Positions 27,494-36,070 of a DNA stretch of 64,000 nucleotides are shown piece after piece (within the stretch, counting starts at the first letter, position 1; each line of letters starts with the position of its first letter). The position numbers and the translations under genes were made by a program. The notes beneath the pieces were generated by a model. That model had not been told where the DNA came from and ran no database searches. It saw nothing but the letters and a program-made list of their open reading frames with translations. The stretch spans positions 186,001 to 250,000 of the forward strand of contig NZ_MZGU01000004.1 in the NCBI RefSeq assembly GCF_003111605.1. The letters run 5' to 3'. This DNA is from Methanobrevibacter woesei (lineage in GTDB: Archaea > Methanobacteriota > Methanobacteria > Methanobacteriales > Methanobacteriaceae).

Positions 27494-29356
27494 CTAAATT
27501 TTTTTTCTTCCATAATTAAGAAGTGATGCTGAGATTATAATTACAAAAACAGAACCTACATTGTGAACTAATGCTCCTGTAATTGGTCCTAATATTCCAA
27601 GCATAGCTAAAAACATTGCAAGGAAGTTTAATCCAAGTGAAAATGCTATGTTGCTATTAATTATTTTAACTGTTCTTTTAGAGAGTTTAATTAAGTGGGG
27701 TATTTCTTTAATGTCTCCGCTTATTAAAGTAATGTTTGATGCATCAATTGAGATGTCACTTCCAACATCACCCATTGAAATTCCAACATCTGCTTTTTTA
27801 AGAGAAGGAGCATCATTTATTCCATCCCCAATCATAGCTACTCTTTCATCTTGTTTTTGTAAATCTTGAATAAATGAAGTTTTATCTTCTGGTAAGCAGT
27901 TGTATTTTAATGTGTCTACTTTTACTTTGCTTGCTATGTATTCTCCGGTTTCTTTGTTGTCTCCAGTTAATAATGCTGTGTTAAGATCCATATCTTTAAT
28001 TTGGGAGATTACACTTTCTGCATTTTCTCTTAAAATATCAGATAATATTATACATCCAAGTAAAAATCCATCACGAGCAACATAAATAGCTGTTGAACCA
28101 GTATTTAAATAAGATTCAATATTGTTTTTGATGTATGTTTCAGGCAGTTCTATATTTTTATCAGACATAAATTCTTTATTTCCAGCTATTATTTCTTCGC
28201 CCTCTATTTTTCCTTTAACTCCCTTACCAATAATTACTTTGAAGTTAGTTACTTCCAGTAATTTCTCTGTATAATTATTTTTGTAATATTTAACAATGGA
28301 TTTTGCTAAGGGGTGTTCAGAATTGCTTTCAAGAGAAGTTAGTTGATAAATTAAATCATCTTTTGATATTTTTGATTCATAAGGTATTATTTCAACTAAT
28401 TCTGGATTTCCATAGGTTAATGTTCCAGTTTTATCTAAAATGACAGTTTTAATTTTAGCTAATGTTTCAATTGATTCCCCATCTTTAACTAAAATTCCAT
28501 GTTTTGTTAAGTTTCCAATAGCTGCCATAATTGCTGTTGGGGTTGCTAAAACTAATGCACATGGACAAAATACTACTAAAATGGTTACTGATCTGATAAT
28601 ATCTCTTGTAACAAGCCATGTTGCAATTGCTCCAATAAATGCAACTATAACGACCCATGTAGCCCATTTGTCTGCCTGTCTTACAATTTCTGCATTTTCA
28701 GGTTTTGAGGATTCCACTAATTTGATTAATTTTTGCAATGAACTGTTGCTTCCACTTTTTTCTGCTTTCATAGTGAAAGTACCATACAGGTTAATTGTTC
28801 CACTAAATACTTCATCACCAGCTAATTTATCAACGGGCATTGATTCTCCAGTTAAAACTGATTGATCAATAGAAGACTCTCCTTTTATTAATGTACCATC
28901 AGCAGGAACAACCTCTCCAGGCAATACTTTTAAGATATCTCCGATTTCAATTGTTTCTGCATCAATCACTTCTTCTTTTCCATTTCTAAGTCTTGTTGCA
29001 GTTTGAGGTGTTAAATCAATTAGTCTTTCTATTCCTGTTTGGGTTTTGCCAACAGTATATTCTTCTAGAAATCCTCCAATAGCCATGATTACTGCAATTT
29101 CTCCTGCAGCAAATACCTCACCAATTATGATTGATGCTATAATAGCTATTGAAACTAATACATCGGCCTTTATATCAAATTCAGTTATTAATCCTTCACA
29201 TGCTTCTAAAATTATTGGTATACCACATAGAACTATCGCTATCCATGTTAAGTCAAAGCCATAGGGTTTAACACCAATGAAACTTAAAATGACACTTATA
29301 GTTGATATTATTATAAAAATAATGTCTTTGTTCTCTTTTATTTTTGCTATTTCCAT
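27494..29356 (-). CDS. copA: Heavy-metal P1B-type ATPase, CopA-like
   Basis: This protein has about 620 residues. The motifs run in order: actuator LTGES, membrane metal site FCPCALVLATP, phosphorylation site VILDKTGTLTYG, and hinge AMIGDGINDAP. The N-terminal metal-binding domain common in CopA is absent. The last helix pair holds ALVHNVGS in place of the clear Cu-type ligands, so Cu(I) is favoured by context (csoR, copZ) rather than by ligands. Zn, Cd or another metal remains possible. ATG 29356 is chosen; GTG at 29365 is an alternative. An operator-like palindrome lies 20 bases upstream. Confidence 0.85.
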   Translation of the reverse strand: MEIAKIKENKDIIFIIISTISVILSFIGVKPYGFDLTWIAIVLCGIPIILEACEGLITEFDIKADVLVSIAIIASIIIGEVFAAGEIAVIMAIGGFLEEYTVGKTQTGIERLIDLTPQTATRLRNGKEEVIDAETIEIGDILKVLPGEVVPADGTLIKGESSIDQSVLTGESMPVDKLAGDEVFSGTINLYGTFTMKAEKSGSNSSLQKLIKLVESSKPENAEIVRQADKWATWVVIVAFIGAIATWLVTRDIIRSVTILVVFCPCALVLATPTAIMAAIGNLTKHGILVKDGESIETLAKIKTVILDKTGTLTYGNPELVEIIPYESKISKDDLIYQLTSLESNSEHPLAKSIVKYYKNNYTEKLLEVTNFKVIIGKGVKGKIEGEEIIAGNKEFMSDKNIELPETYIKNNIESYLNTGSTAIYVARDGFLLGCIILSDILRENAESVISQIKDMDLNTALLTGDNKETGEYIASKVKVDTLKYNCLPEDKTSFIQDLQKQDERVAMIGDGINDAPSLKKADVGISMGDVGSDISIDASNITLISGDIKEIPHLIKLSKRTVKIINSNIAFSLGLNFLAMFLAMLGILGPITGALVHNVGSVFVIIISASLLNYGRKKI

Positions 29357-29375
29357 TATAATCACAGCATTTACT

Positions 29376-29393
29376 TATACCCGTATAGGTATA
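29376..29393. promoter_or_regulatory. CsoR-type operator palindrome upstream of copA
   Basis: TATACC-N6-GGTATA forms an 18-base inverted repeat between csoR and copA, 20 bases before the copA start. The same half-sites and spacing occur before csoR. The TACC/GGTA core resembles known CsoR operators. Confidence 0.65.
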
Positions 29394-29415
29394 TGAATTT
29401 TAGTAAAAAAAATAA

Positions 29416-29675
29416 TTAGATTCTTGAGTAATATTCAAGAAGTGAAGAAACATCAAGTAGGGCTTCATCATAGTTTCCTTCTTCTATTGCATCTTTAATG
29501 CAATGATTTAGATGTCCTTCAACAATAATATGTCCTACTTTGTGTAATGCTGATTTAGATGCATTAATTTGCATTAATATATTTTCGCAAGGTACATCTT
29601 CATCAATCATTCTATCAATGGCATTTAATTGTCCAATTATTTTTTTAACCGTCTATGTAGGTTTTCTGAATCCAT
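29416..29675 (-). CDS. csoR: CsoR-family metal-sensing repressor with apparent -1 frameshift at an A7 heptamer
   Basis: The C-terminal frame (from 29640 down to 29416) carries the Cu(I) ligand set: Cys in DVPCENI, then His exactly 25 residues later in GHLNHC and Cys 4 further on, as in CsoR Cys-His-Cys sites. The family N-terminal helix, MDSENLHRRLKK, is encoded from ATG 29675 in another frame and ends at TAA (29639-29637) right after TTA AAA AAA. Slipping back one base on A AAA AAA continues as IIGQLNAIDRMI, exactly the family sequence, and yields about 86 residues. An internal ATG at 29610 would give only 64 residues. Sequencing error, mutation, programmed frameshift or transcript slippage are all possible. 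Confidence 0.7.
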
Positions 29676-29699
29676 GCATTGTTTCAAAATACCACAACC

Positions 29700-29717
29700 T
29701 ATACCTATTGGGGTATA
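29700..29717. promoter_or_regulatory. CsoR-type operator palindrome upstream of csoR
   Basis: TATACC-N6-GGTATA, with the same half-sites and spacing as the site before copA, lies 25 bases before the csoR ATG. A TATA-like TTTTATATA on the minus strand lies just upstream, near 29735-29743, so a repressor bound here would cover the start of transcription and give autoregulation. Confidence 0.65.
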
Positions 29718-29770
29718 TAGTATAATGTACTATATAAAAGTTATCTTAATTTTACTTGATTTATTTTAAA

Positions 29771-30316
29771 TTATCCTTTTTTATTTTCTTTATGAACATT
29801 GACATTTTTTCCATGAGCAGTAGGGATTACTTCAAATACAGGATTATCAAATTCTAAATCAAACTCTTTTCCATCCATTAATAAATGTTGGAAAACTCCT
29901 AAAGAAGATACTTCGGAGTGTGGCTGTGTTGTAACAGATACATTCCAATCTGCATTTTCATATATTTTTGTTGGTACTTTTGACCCTCCAACGATAATTA
30001 AAATATCATCGCCACTATCTCTAATTTCATCTACAACTTCATGGGCCTGTGAACCGTACATTGTTAAATGGACAATTTTTCCTCCATTATCTCTCCAGTT
30101 CATTATTAGTTGCATATAATGTTCAATATATTCAACTTCAAAGTCTCCACCCCATCTGTTAACAATATCTCTAACATTTTCCATTAACCTATGGTCTTCT
30201 TCACCCGCAAGATAAATTTTGCTGGCTCCAAAAGCTCTTGCAGTTAAACAGACATGGGTTGTAATTCTTTTATCTCTTTTTAATCTATGATCTAATCTTA
30301 AAACATTTACATTCAT
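29771..30316 (-). CDS. trm56: tRNA (cytidine-56-2'-O)-methyltransferase Trm56
   Basis: The 181-residue protein starts VNVLRLDHRLKRDKRITTHV and contains VHLTMYGS and ILIIVGGSKVPTKIYENADW, the knotted SPOUT features of archaeal Trm56. The enzyme methylates C56 in the T-loop of tRNA, an archaeal modification. It is the last gene of a minus-strand run with cobS (10-base gap) and the CobZ-like gene. Confidence 0.92.
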   Translation of the reverse strand: MNVNVLRLDHRLKRDKRITTHVCLTARAFGASKIYLAGEEDHRLMENVRDIVNRWGGDFEVEYIEHYMQLIMNWRDNGGKIVHLTMYGSQAHEVVDEIRDSGDDILIIVGGSKVPTKIYENADWNVSVTTQPHSEVSSLGVFQHLLMDGKEFDLEFDNPVFEVIPTAHGKNVNVHKENKKG

Positions 30317-30325
30317 TATATCACG

Positions 30326-31108
30326 TTACATAAAATAAAATAATCCTATACAAATAAATATTGCTGAAATTACTCTTCCAACTTCATTAGATGCTCCTAA
30401 AACATCTCCATTTGCTATTCCAAAGTTTTTCTTAGCAATTATTGACATTACTGCTCCTGAAATTATTGCTCCAAGAACACCGAGAAGTCCAGTTACTCCT
30501 CCAAGTAAATAGGAGATAACTGCAACAACAAATGTGGATAACATATATTCTCCCACATTTAAGGAATTAATAAAATAACTGCCAAGTCCAGTTCCTGCTT
30601 TTGAAGTAATTGCAGTTGTTAAGAGAGATGTTTTTGAAGACATTTCAATAATTATTATTCCTAATATGAAGTTATATGATAACATATCAGAAATTGCAGC
30701 TATTGCTATTAGAGAAACTAGAATAGCTGACATAATCCCTGCGGTTCCAACACTGGAATCTTTCATAATGGATATTTTTCTTGATGCATCACCATGAACC
30801 ATAACTCCATCAGACATGTCCATTAATCCATCAACATGATTATATCCAGTTATAATCATTAAAAATGCGTAAATGATTGCTGAAGATAATAAAAGGTCTA
30901 ATTGAAGTAGACTATGACATATAAATCCACAAACTGCGGCTAATATTCCTACAAACAAGTGGATAAATGGCCAAAACCAAGTTAATTTTGTTAAGTATTC
31001 CATTGATGTGAAAATATTTATTGGAAATATTGTTGAAAAGCTCATCAAGCTTAATATGGATTTTAATGGTGAGAACTCTTCTTCTTTTAAATATTCTTCT
31101 CTTGCCAT
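30326..31108 (-). CDS. cobS: Adenosylcobinamide-GDP ribazoletransferase (cobalamin synthase) CobS
   Basis: The 260-residue polytopic membrane protein begins with a family-typical region (FSPLKSILSLMSFSTIFPIN) and has the acidic motif HVDGLMDMSDGVM, which holds the Mg-binding Asp residues. CobS joins the lower-ligand nucleotide to adenosylcobinamide-GDP. The preceding gene encodes a CobZ-like phosphatase that acts on the same lower-ligand branch, with a 3-base gap. Confidence 0.93.
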   Translation of the reverse strand: MAREEYLKEEEFSPLKSILSLMSFSTIFPINIFTSMEYLTKLTWFWPFIHLFVGILAAVCGFICHSLLQLDLLLSSAIIYAFLMIITGYNHVDGLMDMSDGVMVHGDASRKISIMKDSSVGTAGIMSAILVSLIAIAAISDMLSYNFILGIIIIEMSSKTSLLTTAITSKAGTGLGSYFINSLNVGEYMLSTFVVAVISYLLGGVTGLLGVLGAIISGAVMSIIAKKNFGIANGDVLGASNEVGRVISAIFICIGLFYFM

Positions 31109-31111
31109 TGT

Positions 31112-32224
31112 TTATTCCTCAAATATTTTTGACATGCATCCTGCAATTAAACCTGCAAAGATATCATCAACCATAGGTCCTAATCCATATATAATTCCTG
31201 GTTTTGCTTCATCATATCTTTTAAAATTAAATGTAGCTTTAGTTCCTGCTATTTGATTGGAAATGGCAAGACCTAATACTTCATCACTATAAAGATAAGC
31301 AGGATCATCACTTACATCCACTTCTCTTATTCTATTATTTGTAAAGTCATCTTCAGTTCTAATAGCTGCCATTAATAATGCAATAACATTGATATCACTT
31401 AATGATTTTAAAATTTGTTTTTCTAATTTTGTTTTAATTTCATCAGTGACTTCAACACCTTCCACTAACTCTAAGCCTGCTTCCACTAAATCTCCAATTA
31501 GAATACCTTCGGAAACTAGATAGTCAAGAATTCCAAAGCTAAGTTCTAATTTTGTTAGTGCATCTTCACAGGATATAATCACGGCCTCTTCAACAGATGT
31601 AAGTAAACTTTCTAAGCTTATATTTTCATCATCATATTGGTTATTAACTATATCTACACTATCTTCGTAGATATTTTCTTCTTCAAAGCTATCTTCTGGA
31701 ACATTAGCCAGTATAGCTAAAAAATCATTATTATTTAAGATATTCTGAATATGAATTGGTAAATTAAGGCTTTGGAAAAATTTTGCTTTAGTTTTAATAA
31801 CATTTTTATAGACTTTTAAGAGGACTTTTGGAGATAATGTTTTATTAATATAAATTATATGGCTTATATTAATTTCACCATCTTCAAATCCTTTTTTTGA
31901 GTTTGCAACATCTAAGTTATCTGTGAATTTTTCAATTTCAACATCACTTTCCATAAATGTGAAAAGTTCCAAATCTCCATATTTGTTATGGAAATAATCA
32001 ATGGAGTTAGCACAATGGGAGATATAACTTGCTTCTAATTGATTAAAATCTTCTGTTGCTTCTGCAAGCTCTTCAAAATCATAGTTTCCTTTTAAAATAT
32101 TAATATTTTCAACAATATCAATACCATCACTAACTAAAAAATCACTAAAAGTTAAAAAAAACTCAGGATTATTAATGCAAAATCCATTATCTTTTTTGGT
32201 AATATTTAACTCTGTTTCTGCCAT
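31112..32224 (-). CDS. Alpha-ribazole phosphatase CobZ-like protein with a CbiZ-like N-terminal part
   Basis: The 370-residue protein is larger than CobZ. Its C-terminal half (about 200-370) is related to phosphatidylglycerophosphatase A and to CobZ, with [20 protein letters not shown] near the end. CobZ removes phosphate from alpha-ribazole-phosphate in archaeal cobalamin synthesis. The N-terminal half has a stretch, [20 protein letters not shown] followed by VIKTKAKFF, that resembles the core of adenosylcobinamide amidohydrolase CbiZ, though the typical glycine/threonine-rich end is poorly kept. A CbiZ-CobZ fusion (CbiS) is known from Methanopyrus. The CbiZ assignment is inference. It is 3 bases upstream of cobS. 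Confidence 0.68.
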   Translation of the reverse strand: MAETELNITKKDNGFCINNPEFFLTFSDFLVSDGIDIVENINILKGNYDFEELAEATEDFNQLEASYISHCANSIDYFHNKYGDLELFTFMESDVEIEKFTDNLDVANSKKGFEDGEINISHIIYINKTLSPKVLLKVYKNVIKTKAKFFQSLNLPIHIQNILNNNDFLAILANVPEDSFEEENIYEDSVDIVNNQYDDENISLESLLTSVEEAVIISCEDALTKLELSFGILDYLVSEGILIGDLVEAGLELVEGVEVTDEIKTKLEKQILKSLSDINVIALLMAAIRTEDDFTNNRIREVDVSDDPAYLYSDEVLGLAISNQIAGTKATFNFKRYDEAKPGIIYGLGPMVDDIFAGLIAGCMSKIFEE

Positions 32225-32324
32225 AAGTTACCTTCCTTAAATAATATTATTAATTAAATTTATAATTTATTATATATAGAATTTCTAATTAATAATTATT
32301 TAATAGAAATAGGAGTTTTTTATT

Positions 32325-33506
32325 ATGGCAATTATTATTGATCCTCAAACAGGTGGAATTGCTGGAAACATGATAATTGGTGCTTTGGTAGATTTAGGTG
32401 CTGATGAAAATAAACTTAAGGAAATCATGGAATATGCAGCTAGTGAATTTGGAAAAGTTGAGGTGTCATTTGAAAAAATAATTAAGAAAGGTATTAGTTC
32501 AACTTATTGTCATGTAGAAATGGTTGAAAAAAGTCCAGTTTTTCATTTTAATGAATTTATAGAAAAAATTGAATCTTTAGATTTAGATAAAAAAATTATT
32601 GAAATGTCTGTAAGGATATTTGAAAGAATAGCTGTTGCAGAATCTAAAGTCCATGGAAGTTCTCTTGAGAAAGTTCATTTTCATGAAGTTGGGGCTAGTG
32701 ATGCTGTAGCTGATGTGATTGGTGCAGTGTATGCATACTTTGATTTAAATTTAGATTCTCATGAAATTATAGGTCTTCCAATAGCTTTAGGTGGTGGAAG
32801 AGTTAAAACTGCCCATGGAATTCTTCCAGTCCCTGCTCCGGCTGTTGTTGAAATATTAAAAGGTGCTAACTGTCTTGGAGGGCCTGTTGACTCAGAACTT
32901 GCTACACCTACAGGTTCTGCAATTTATATGGAGTTTTGTAACACTCTTGAGGAATTCTTACCATCAATATCTCCATTAGCTATTGGTTATGGTGCAGGAA
33001 TGAAAGATTTTGATTTTCCAAATGTTTTACGTATAATAAAAACTGAAGAGATTGGTGAAGGAGATCAGGTTGATGTTATAGAAACTAATATTGATCATTT
33101 AACTGGTGAAGAAATAGGATATCTCTTTGATAAATTATTGGAAGAGGGGGCTCGTGATGTTTCTGTCACACCTATTATTATGAAGAAAAATAGGCAGGGC
33201 AGTCTTTTAAAAGTGATTTCTAAAAGGGAAGTTAGGGAACATATTATTGATGTAATGTTTAAAGAGATAGGAACTTTAGGTATTAGAATAGCACCAAATA
33301 CTCATAGGGGAATTGCTAAAAGGGAATTTGTTAAAAAAGAAATTGAAGTGGCAAATGAAACTTTTGAAGTAACCTTTAAAATAGGATATTTTAACAATCA
33401 AATAATCTCTAAAAGACCTGAGTTTGAGGATATTAAAAAAATAGCTGAAAAAACTAAACTCCCTCTAAAAGAAGTAAATTCTATTGTAAGTGATAAATAT
33501 GAGTAA
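32325..33506 (+). CDS. larC: LarC-like nickel-pincer cofactor insertion protein (DUF111)
   Basis: The 393-residue protein begins IIDPQTGGIAGNMIIGALVD and has VHFHEVGASDAVADVIGAVY, LPVPAPAVVEIL and SELATPTGSAIY, all family landmarks, plus the C-terminal domain with VTPIIMKKNRQGSLLKVI. LarC uses CTP to insert nickel into the pyridinium cofactor of lactate racemase in bacteria. Methanogens carry it widely, but the user enzyme is often unclear. No larA, larB or larE is visible in this window. Its end overlaps queC by 8 bases. Confidence 0.88.
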   Translation: MAIIIDPQTGGIAGNMIIGALVDLGADENKLKEIMEYAASEFGKVEVSFEKIIKKGISSTYCHVEMVEKSPVFHFNEFIEKIESLDLDKKIIEMSVRIFERIAVAESKVHGSSLEKVHFHEVGASDAVADVIGAVYAYFDLNLDSHEIIGLPIALGGGRVKTAHGILPVPAPAVVEILKGANCLGGPVDSELATPTGSAIYMEFCNTLEEFLPSISPLAIGYGAGMKDFDFPNVLRIIKTEEIGEGDQVDVIETNIDHLTGEEIGYLFDKLLEEGARDVSVTPIIMKKNRQGSLLKVISKREVREHIIDVMFKEIGTLGIRIAPNTHRGIAKREFVKKEIEVANETFEVTFKIGYFNNQIISKRPEFEDIKKIAEKTKLPLKEVNSIVSDKYE

Positions 33507-34179
33507 AAAAGCAATTAGTGTCCTTTCAGGAGGGCTTGATTCAGTAGTGGCTACATCTGTCTATGCAAAAGAATATGATATTCATGCAATAACCTTTGAT
33601 TATGGTCAAAAAGCTGCTGAACAGGAAATAAAAGTCACTGCTAAAATCTGTGAGTTAATGGGCTTTGAACATACTGTAATTAAATTACCATGGCTTGCAA
33701 AGATTAGTGATTCTTCATTAAATTCTAATGAGGATATTCCACAGGTAAGTAATGAAGATTTAGATGATTTGGAAAAATGTAAGGAAAGTGCAAGCAGTGT
33801 TTGGGTTCCTGGAAGAAATGTTGTATTTACAGCTATTGCAACTTCCTTTGCAGAAAGTGTTGGTGCAGAGATAATTATTGTTGGATGGGATAAAGAGGAA
33901 GCATCAACTTTTCCAGACAATTCAAAGGAATTTTTAAATGCTTTCAATGTTCTTTTAGATATTGGTTCACCTAATGATATTGAAATTAAGGCGCCAGCTA
34001 TTGATTTAGATAAATGGGAAATTGTAAAATTAGGTCATGATGTTGGTGCACCTATGGAATTAAGTTATTCCTGTTATAGTGGTGAAAATAAACATTGTGG
34101 TGTTTGTGAATCTTGTATGAGAAGAAAAAGAGCATTTATACAAGCAGGTATTAATGATTTAACTGAATATTTAAAATAA
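33499..34179 (+). CDS. queC: 7-cyano-7-deazaguanine synthase QueC
   Basis: This protein has about 226 residues from ATG 33499, overlapping the larC stop. It shows the PP-loop SVLSGGLDSVVATSVYA and a zinc site SCYSGENKHCGVCESCMRR. QueC makes preQ0, the precursor of archaeosine at tRNA position 15 in archaea. The overlap with larC indicates translational coupling, although no common pathway is known. Confidence 0.95.
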   Translation: MSKKAISVLSGGLDSVVATSVYAKEYDIHAITFDYGQKAAEQEIKVTAKICELMGFEHTVIKLPWLAKISDSSLNSNEDIPQVSNEDLDDLEKCKESASSVWVPGRNVVFTAIATSFAESVGAEIIIVGWDKEEASTFPDNSKEFLNAFNVLLDIGSPNDIEIKAPAIDLDKWEIVKLGHDVGAPMELSYSCYSGENKHCGVCESCMRRKRAFIQAGINDLTEYLK

Positions 34180-34214
34180 GTCTTTTTTAATAAAAAAATG
34201 AGAGGTATGGTTAT

Positions 34215-35924
34215 TTATTCAATAACCATTATAATATCTCCAGCACTAACTGCATCTCCAGGTTCTACGAAAATTTCTTTTACAGTTCCATCAATTTCAG
34301 ATTGGATATCGTTTTCCATTTTCATAGCTTCGATAACAGCAATTGTGGATCCTTCTGTTACTCTATCTCCAACATTTACAGTAAGTTTAATTACCATACC
34401 TTGCATTGTTGAATAGATTCCACCTTCAACTGGTGTAAATGGTCCTTTTTCAGTTTCTTCAACTTCCATAAATCCAGTTGGCATAATTTTAACTTCAAAG
34501 GATTCTCCATCAACTTCAACATTATATTGTGTTGGTATTCCAATTTCATGGTCTTCAACATGGGAAACAGTTGCAAGTTCTTCTTCTGAAGTTTCTCCTT
34601 TTAAGAATGCTGGAGCGATAGCTGGATATAATGCATAAGTTAATGCATCTTCATCATTTTTAACGAAACCTTTTTCCATTCCTTCAGATTTGTATTTGTC
34701 AAATTCTGGTTCTAATAAATCTGCAGGTCTGCATGTAATGACTTCTTCATCGCCGATAATTCTTGATGCGATTTCTTCATTTACTTTTGCAGGTGGTTTA
34801 CCATAGTTTCCTTTCATATATTCTTTAACTTCATTAGATACAGTTTTGTATCTTTCTCCACTTAAAACATTCATTACAGCTTGAATACCTACAATTTGAC
34901 TTGTTGGAGTAACAAGAGGTGGGTATCCCATATCTTTTCTTACACGAGGCATTTCTTCAAGTACATCACTGTAACGATCTAATGCATTTTGTTCTTTTAA
35001 TTGTGAAATTAAGTTTGAAAGCATTCCACCAGGAATTTGGTAGATTAAAACATCAGTGTCTACTCTTTCAGCAATAGGGTCGATTAATGCAGCATATTTT
35101 TCTCTAAGTTGATCGAAATATTTTTTAATATCATTTAATGCTGTTAAATCAAGACCAGTGTCATAAGGAGTTCCTTGTAATGCTGCAATCATACTTTCAG
35201 TTGGTGGTTGAGATGTACCCCATGCTAAAGGTGAAATTGCAGTATCTAAAATATCTACTCCTGCTTCACATGCTGCATAATAACTAATTGGTGTCATACC
35301 GCTTGTACAGTGGCAGTGTAAGTTAACAAGTAAATCTGTTTCTTCTTTTAATCTTGAAACAAGTTCATATGCAGTAGCTGGGTTTATTAAACCTGCCATA
35401 TCTTTAATAGCTACTGAATCACATTCTAATGCTTCAAGTTCTTTTGCTAAGTCTACAAAGTCATCTAATGTGTGTACTGGACTAATTGTGTAACTAATTG
35501 TACCTTGTACATGAGCTCCTTGTGCTTTAGCTACTTTAATTGTTTGTTCCATGTTACGGATATCGTTTAATGCATCAAATACTCTAAAAATGTCTACTCC
35601 ATTTTCATAGGATTTTTCTACAAATTTAGTTACGATATCATCGGGATAATGTTTGTATCCTACTAAATTTTGTCCCCTTAATAACATTTGAATTGGGGTT
35701 CTTGTAAATTCGGATTTTAAGTTTCTTAATCTTTCCCAAGGATCTTCATTCAAATATCTGATACATGTATCAAAAGTAGCTCCACCCCATGCTTCTACTG
35801 AATGAAAGCCAATTTTATCCATTTCTTCTGCAATTGGCACCATATCTCTTGTTCTCATTCTGGTAGCAAGGAGAGATTGATGTGCATCCCTAAGGGCTGT
35901 TTCAGTAATTTTTACTTTACTCAT
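34215..35924 (-). CDS. pycB: Pyruvate carboxylase subunit B
   Basis: The 569-residue protein combines an N-terminal carboxyltransferase TIM barrel (KITETALRDAHQSLLATRMR; metal-site HCHCTSGM) with a conserved central domain and a C-terminal biotinyl domain with EAMKMEND, the biotin lysine. In Methanobacteriales pyruvate carboxylase is two-subunit, with the biotin carboxylase (PycA) encoded separately; PycA is not in this window. The product, oxaloacetate, feeds the incomplete reductive TCA branch. An AGGTGTAA Shine-Dalgarno sequence precedes the ATG. Confidence 0.94.
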   Translation of the reverse strand: MSKVKITETALRDAHQSLLATRMRTRDMVPIAEEMDKIGFHSVEAWGGATFDTCIRYLNEDPWERLRNLKSEFTRTPIQMLLRGQNLVGYKHYPDDIVTKFVEKSYENGVDIFRVFDALNDIRNMEQTIKVAKAQGAHVQGTISYTISPVHTLDDFVDLAKELEALECDSVAIKDMAGLINPATAYELVSRLKEETDLLVNLHCHCTSGMTPISYYAACEAGVDILDTAISPLAWGTSQPPTESMIAALQGTPYDTGLDLTALNDIKKYFDQLREKYAALIDPIAERVDTDVLIYQIPGGMLSNLISQLKEQNALDRYSDVLEEMPRVRKDMGYPPLVTPTSQIVGIQAVMNVLSGERYKTVSNEVKEYMKGNYGKPPAKVNEEIASRIIGDEEVITCRPADLLEPEFDKYKSEGMEKGFVKNDEDALTYALYPAIAPAFLKGETSEEELATVSHVEDHEIGIPTQYNVEVDGESFEVKIMPTGFMEVEETEKGPFTPVEGGIYSTMQGMVIKLTVNVGDRVTEGSTIAVIEAMKMENDIQSEIDGTVKEIFVEPGDAVSAGDIIMVIE

Positions 35925-36070
35925 TTGTTACACCTCTCATTAAAATTAATTAGATTAAATATGTATAATCATTATTGTAAAAAATTCCAACTATTATATA
36001 TGTTGTTTAATATTTATAAATAGTTTGGTTTATGAATTAAATAAAAATAGAAAAAAAGTAAGAAAAAAAG

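Noticed and set aside
28440-28865. Open frame of 141 codons opposite copA
   Set aside because: It is antisense to a well-supported ATPase, has no Shine-Dalgarno sequence and no recognisable protein pattern.
33606-33947. Open frame of 113 codons opposite queC
   Set aside because: It is an antisense shadow of a confident QueC gene.
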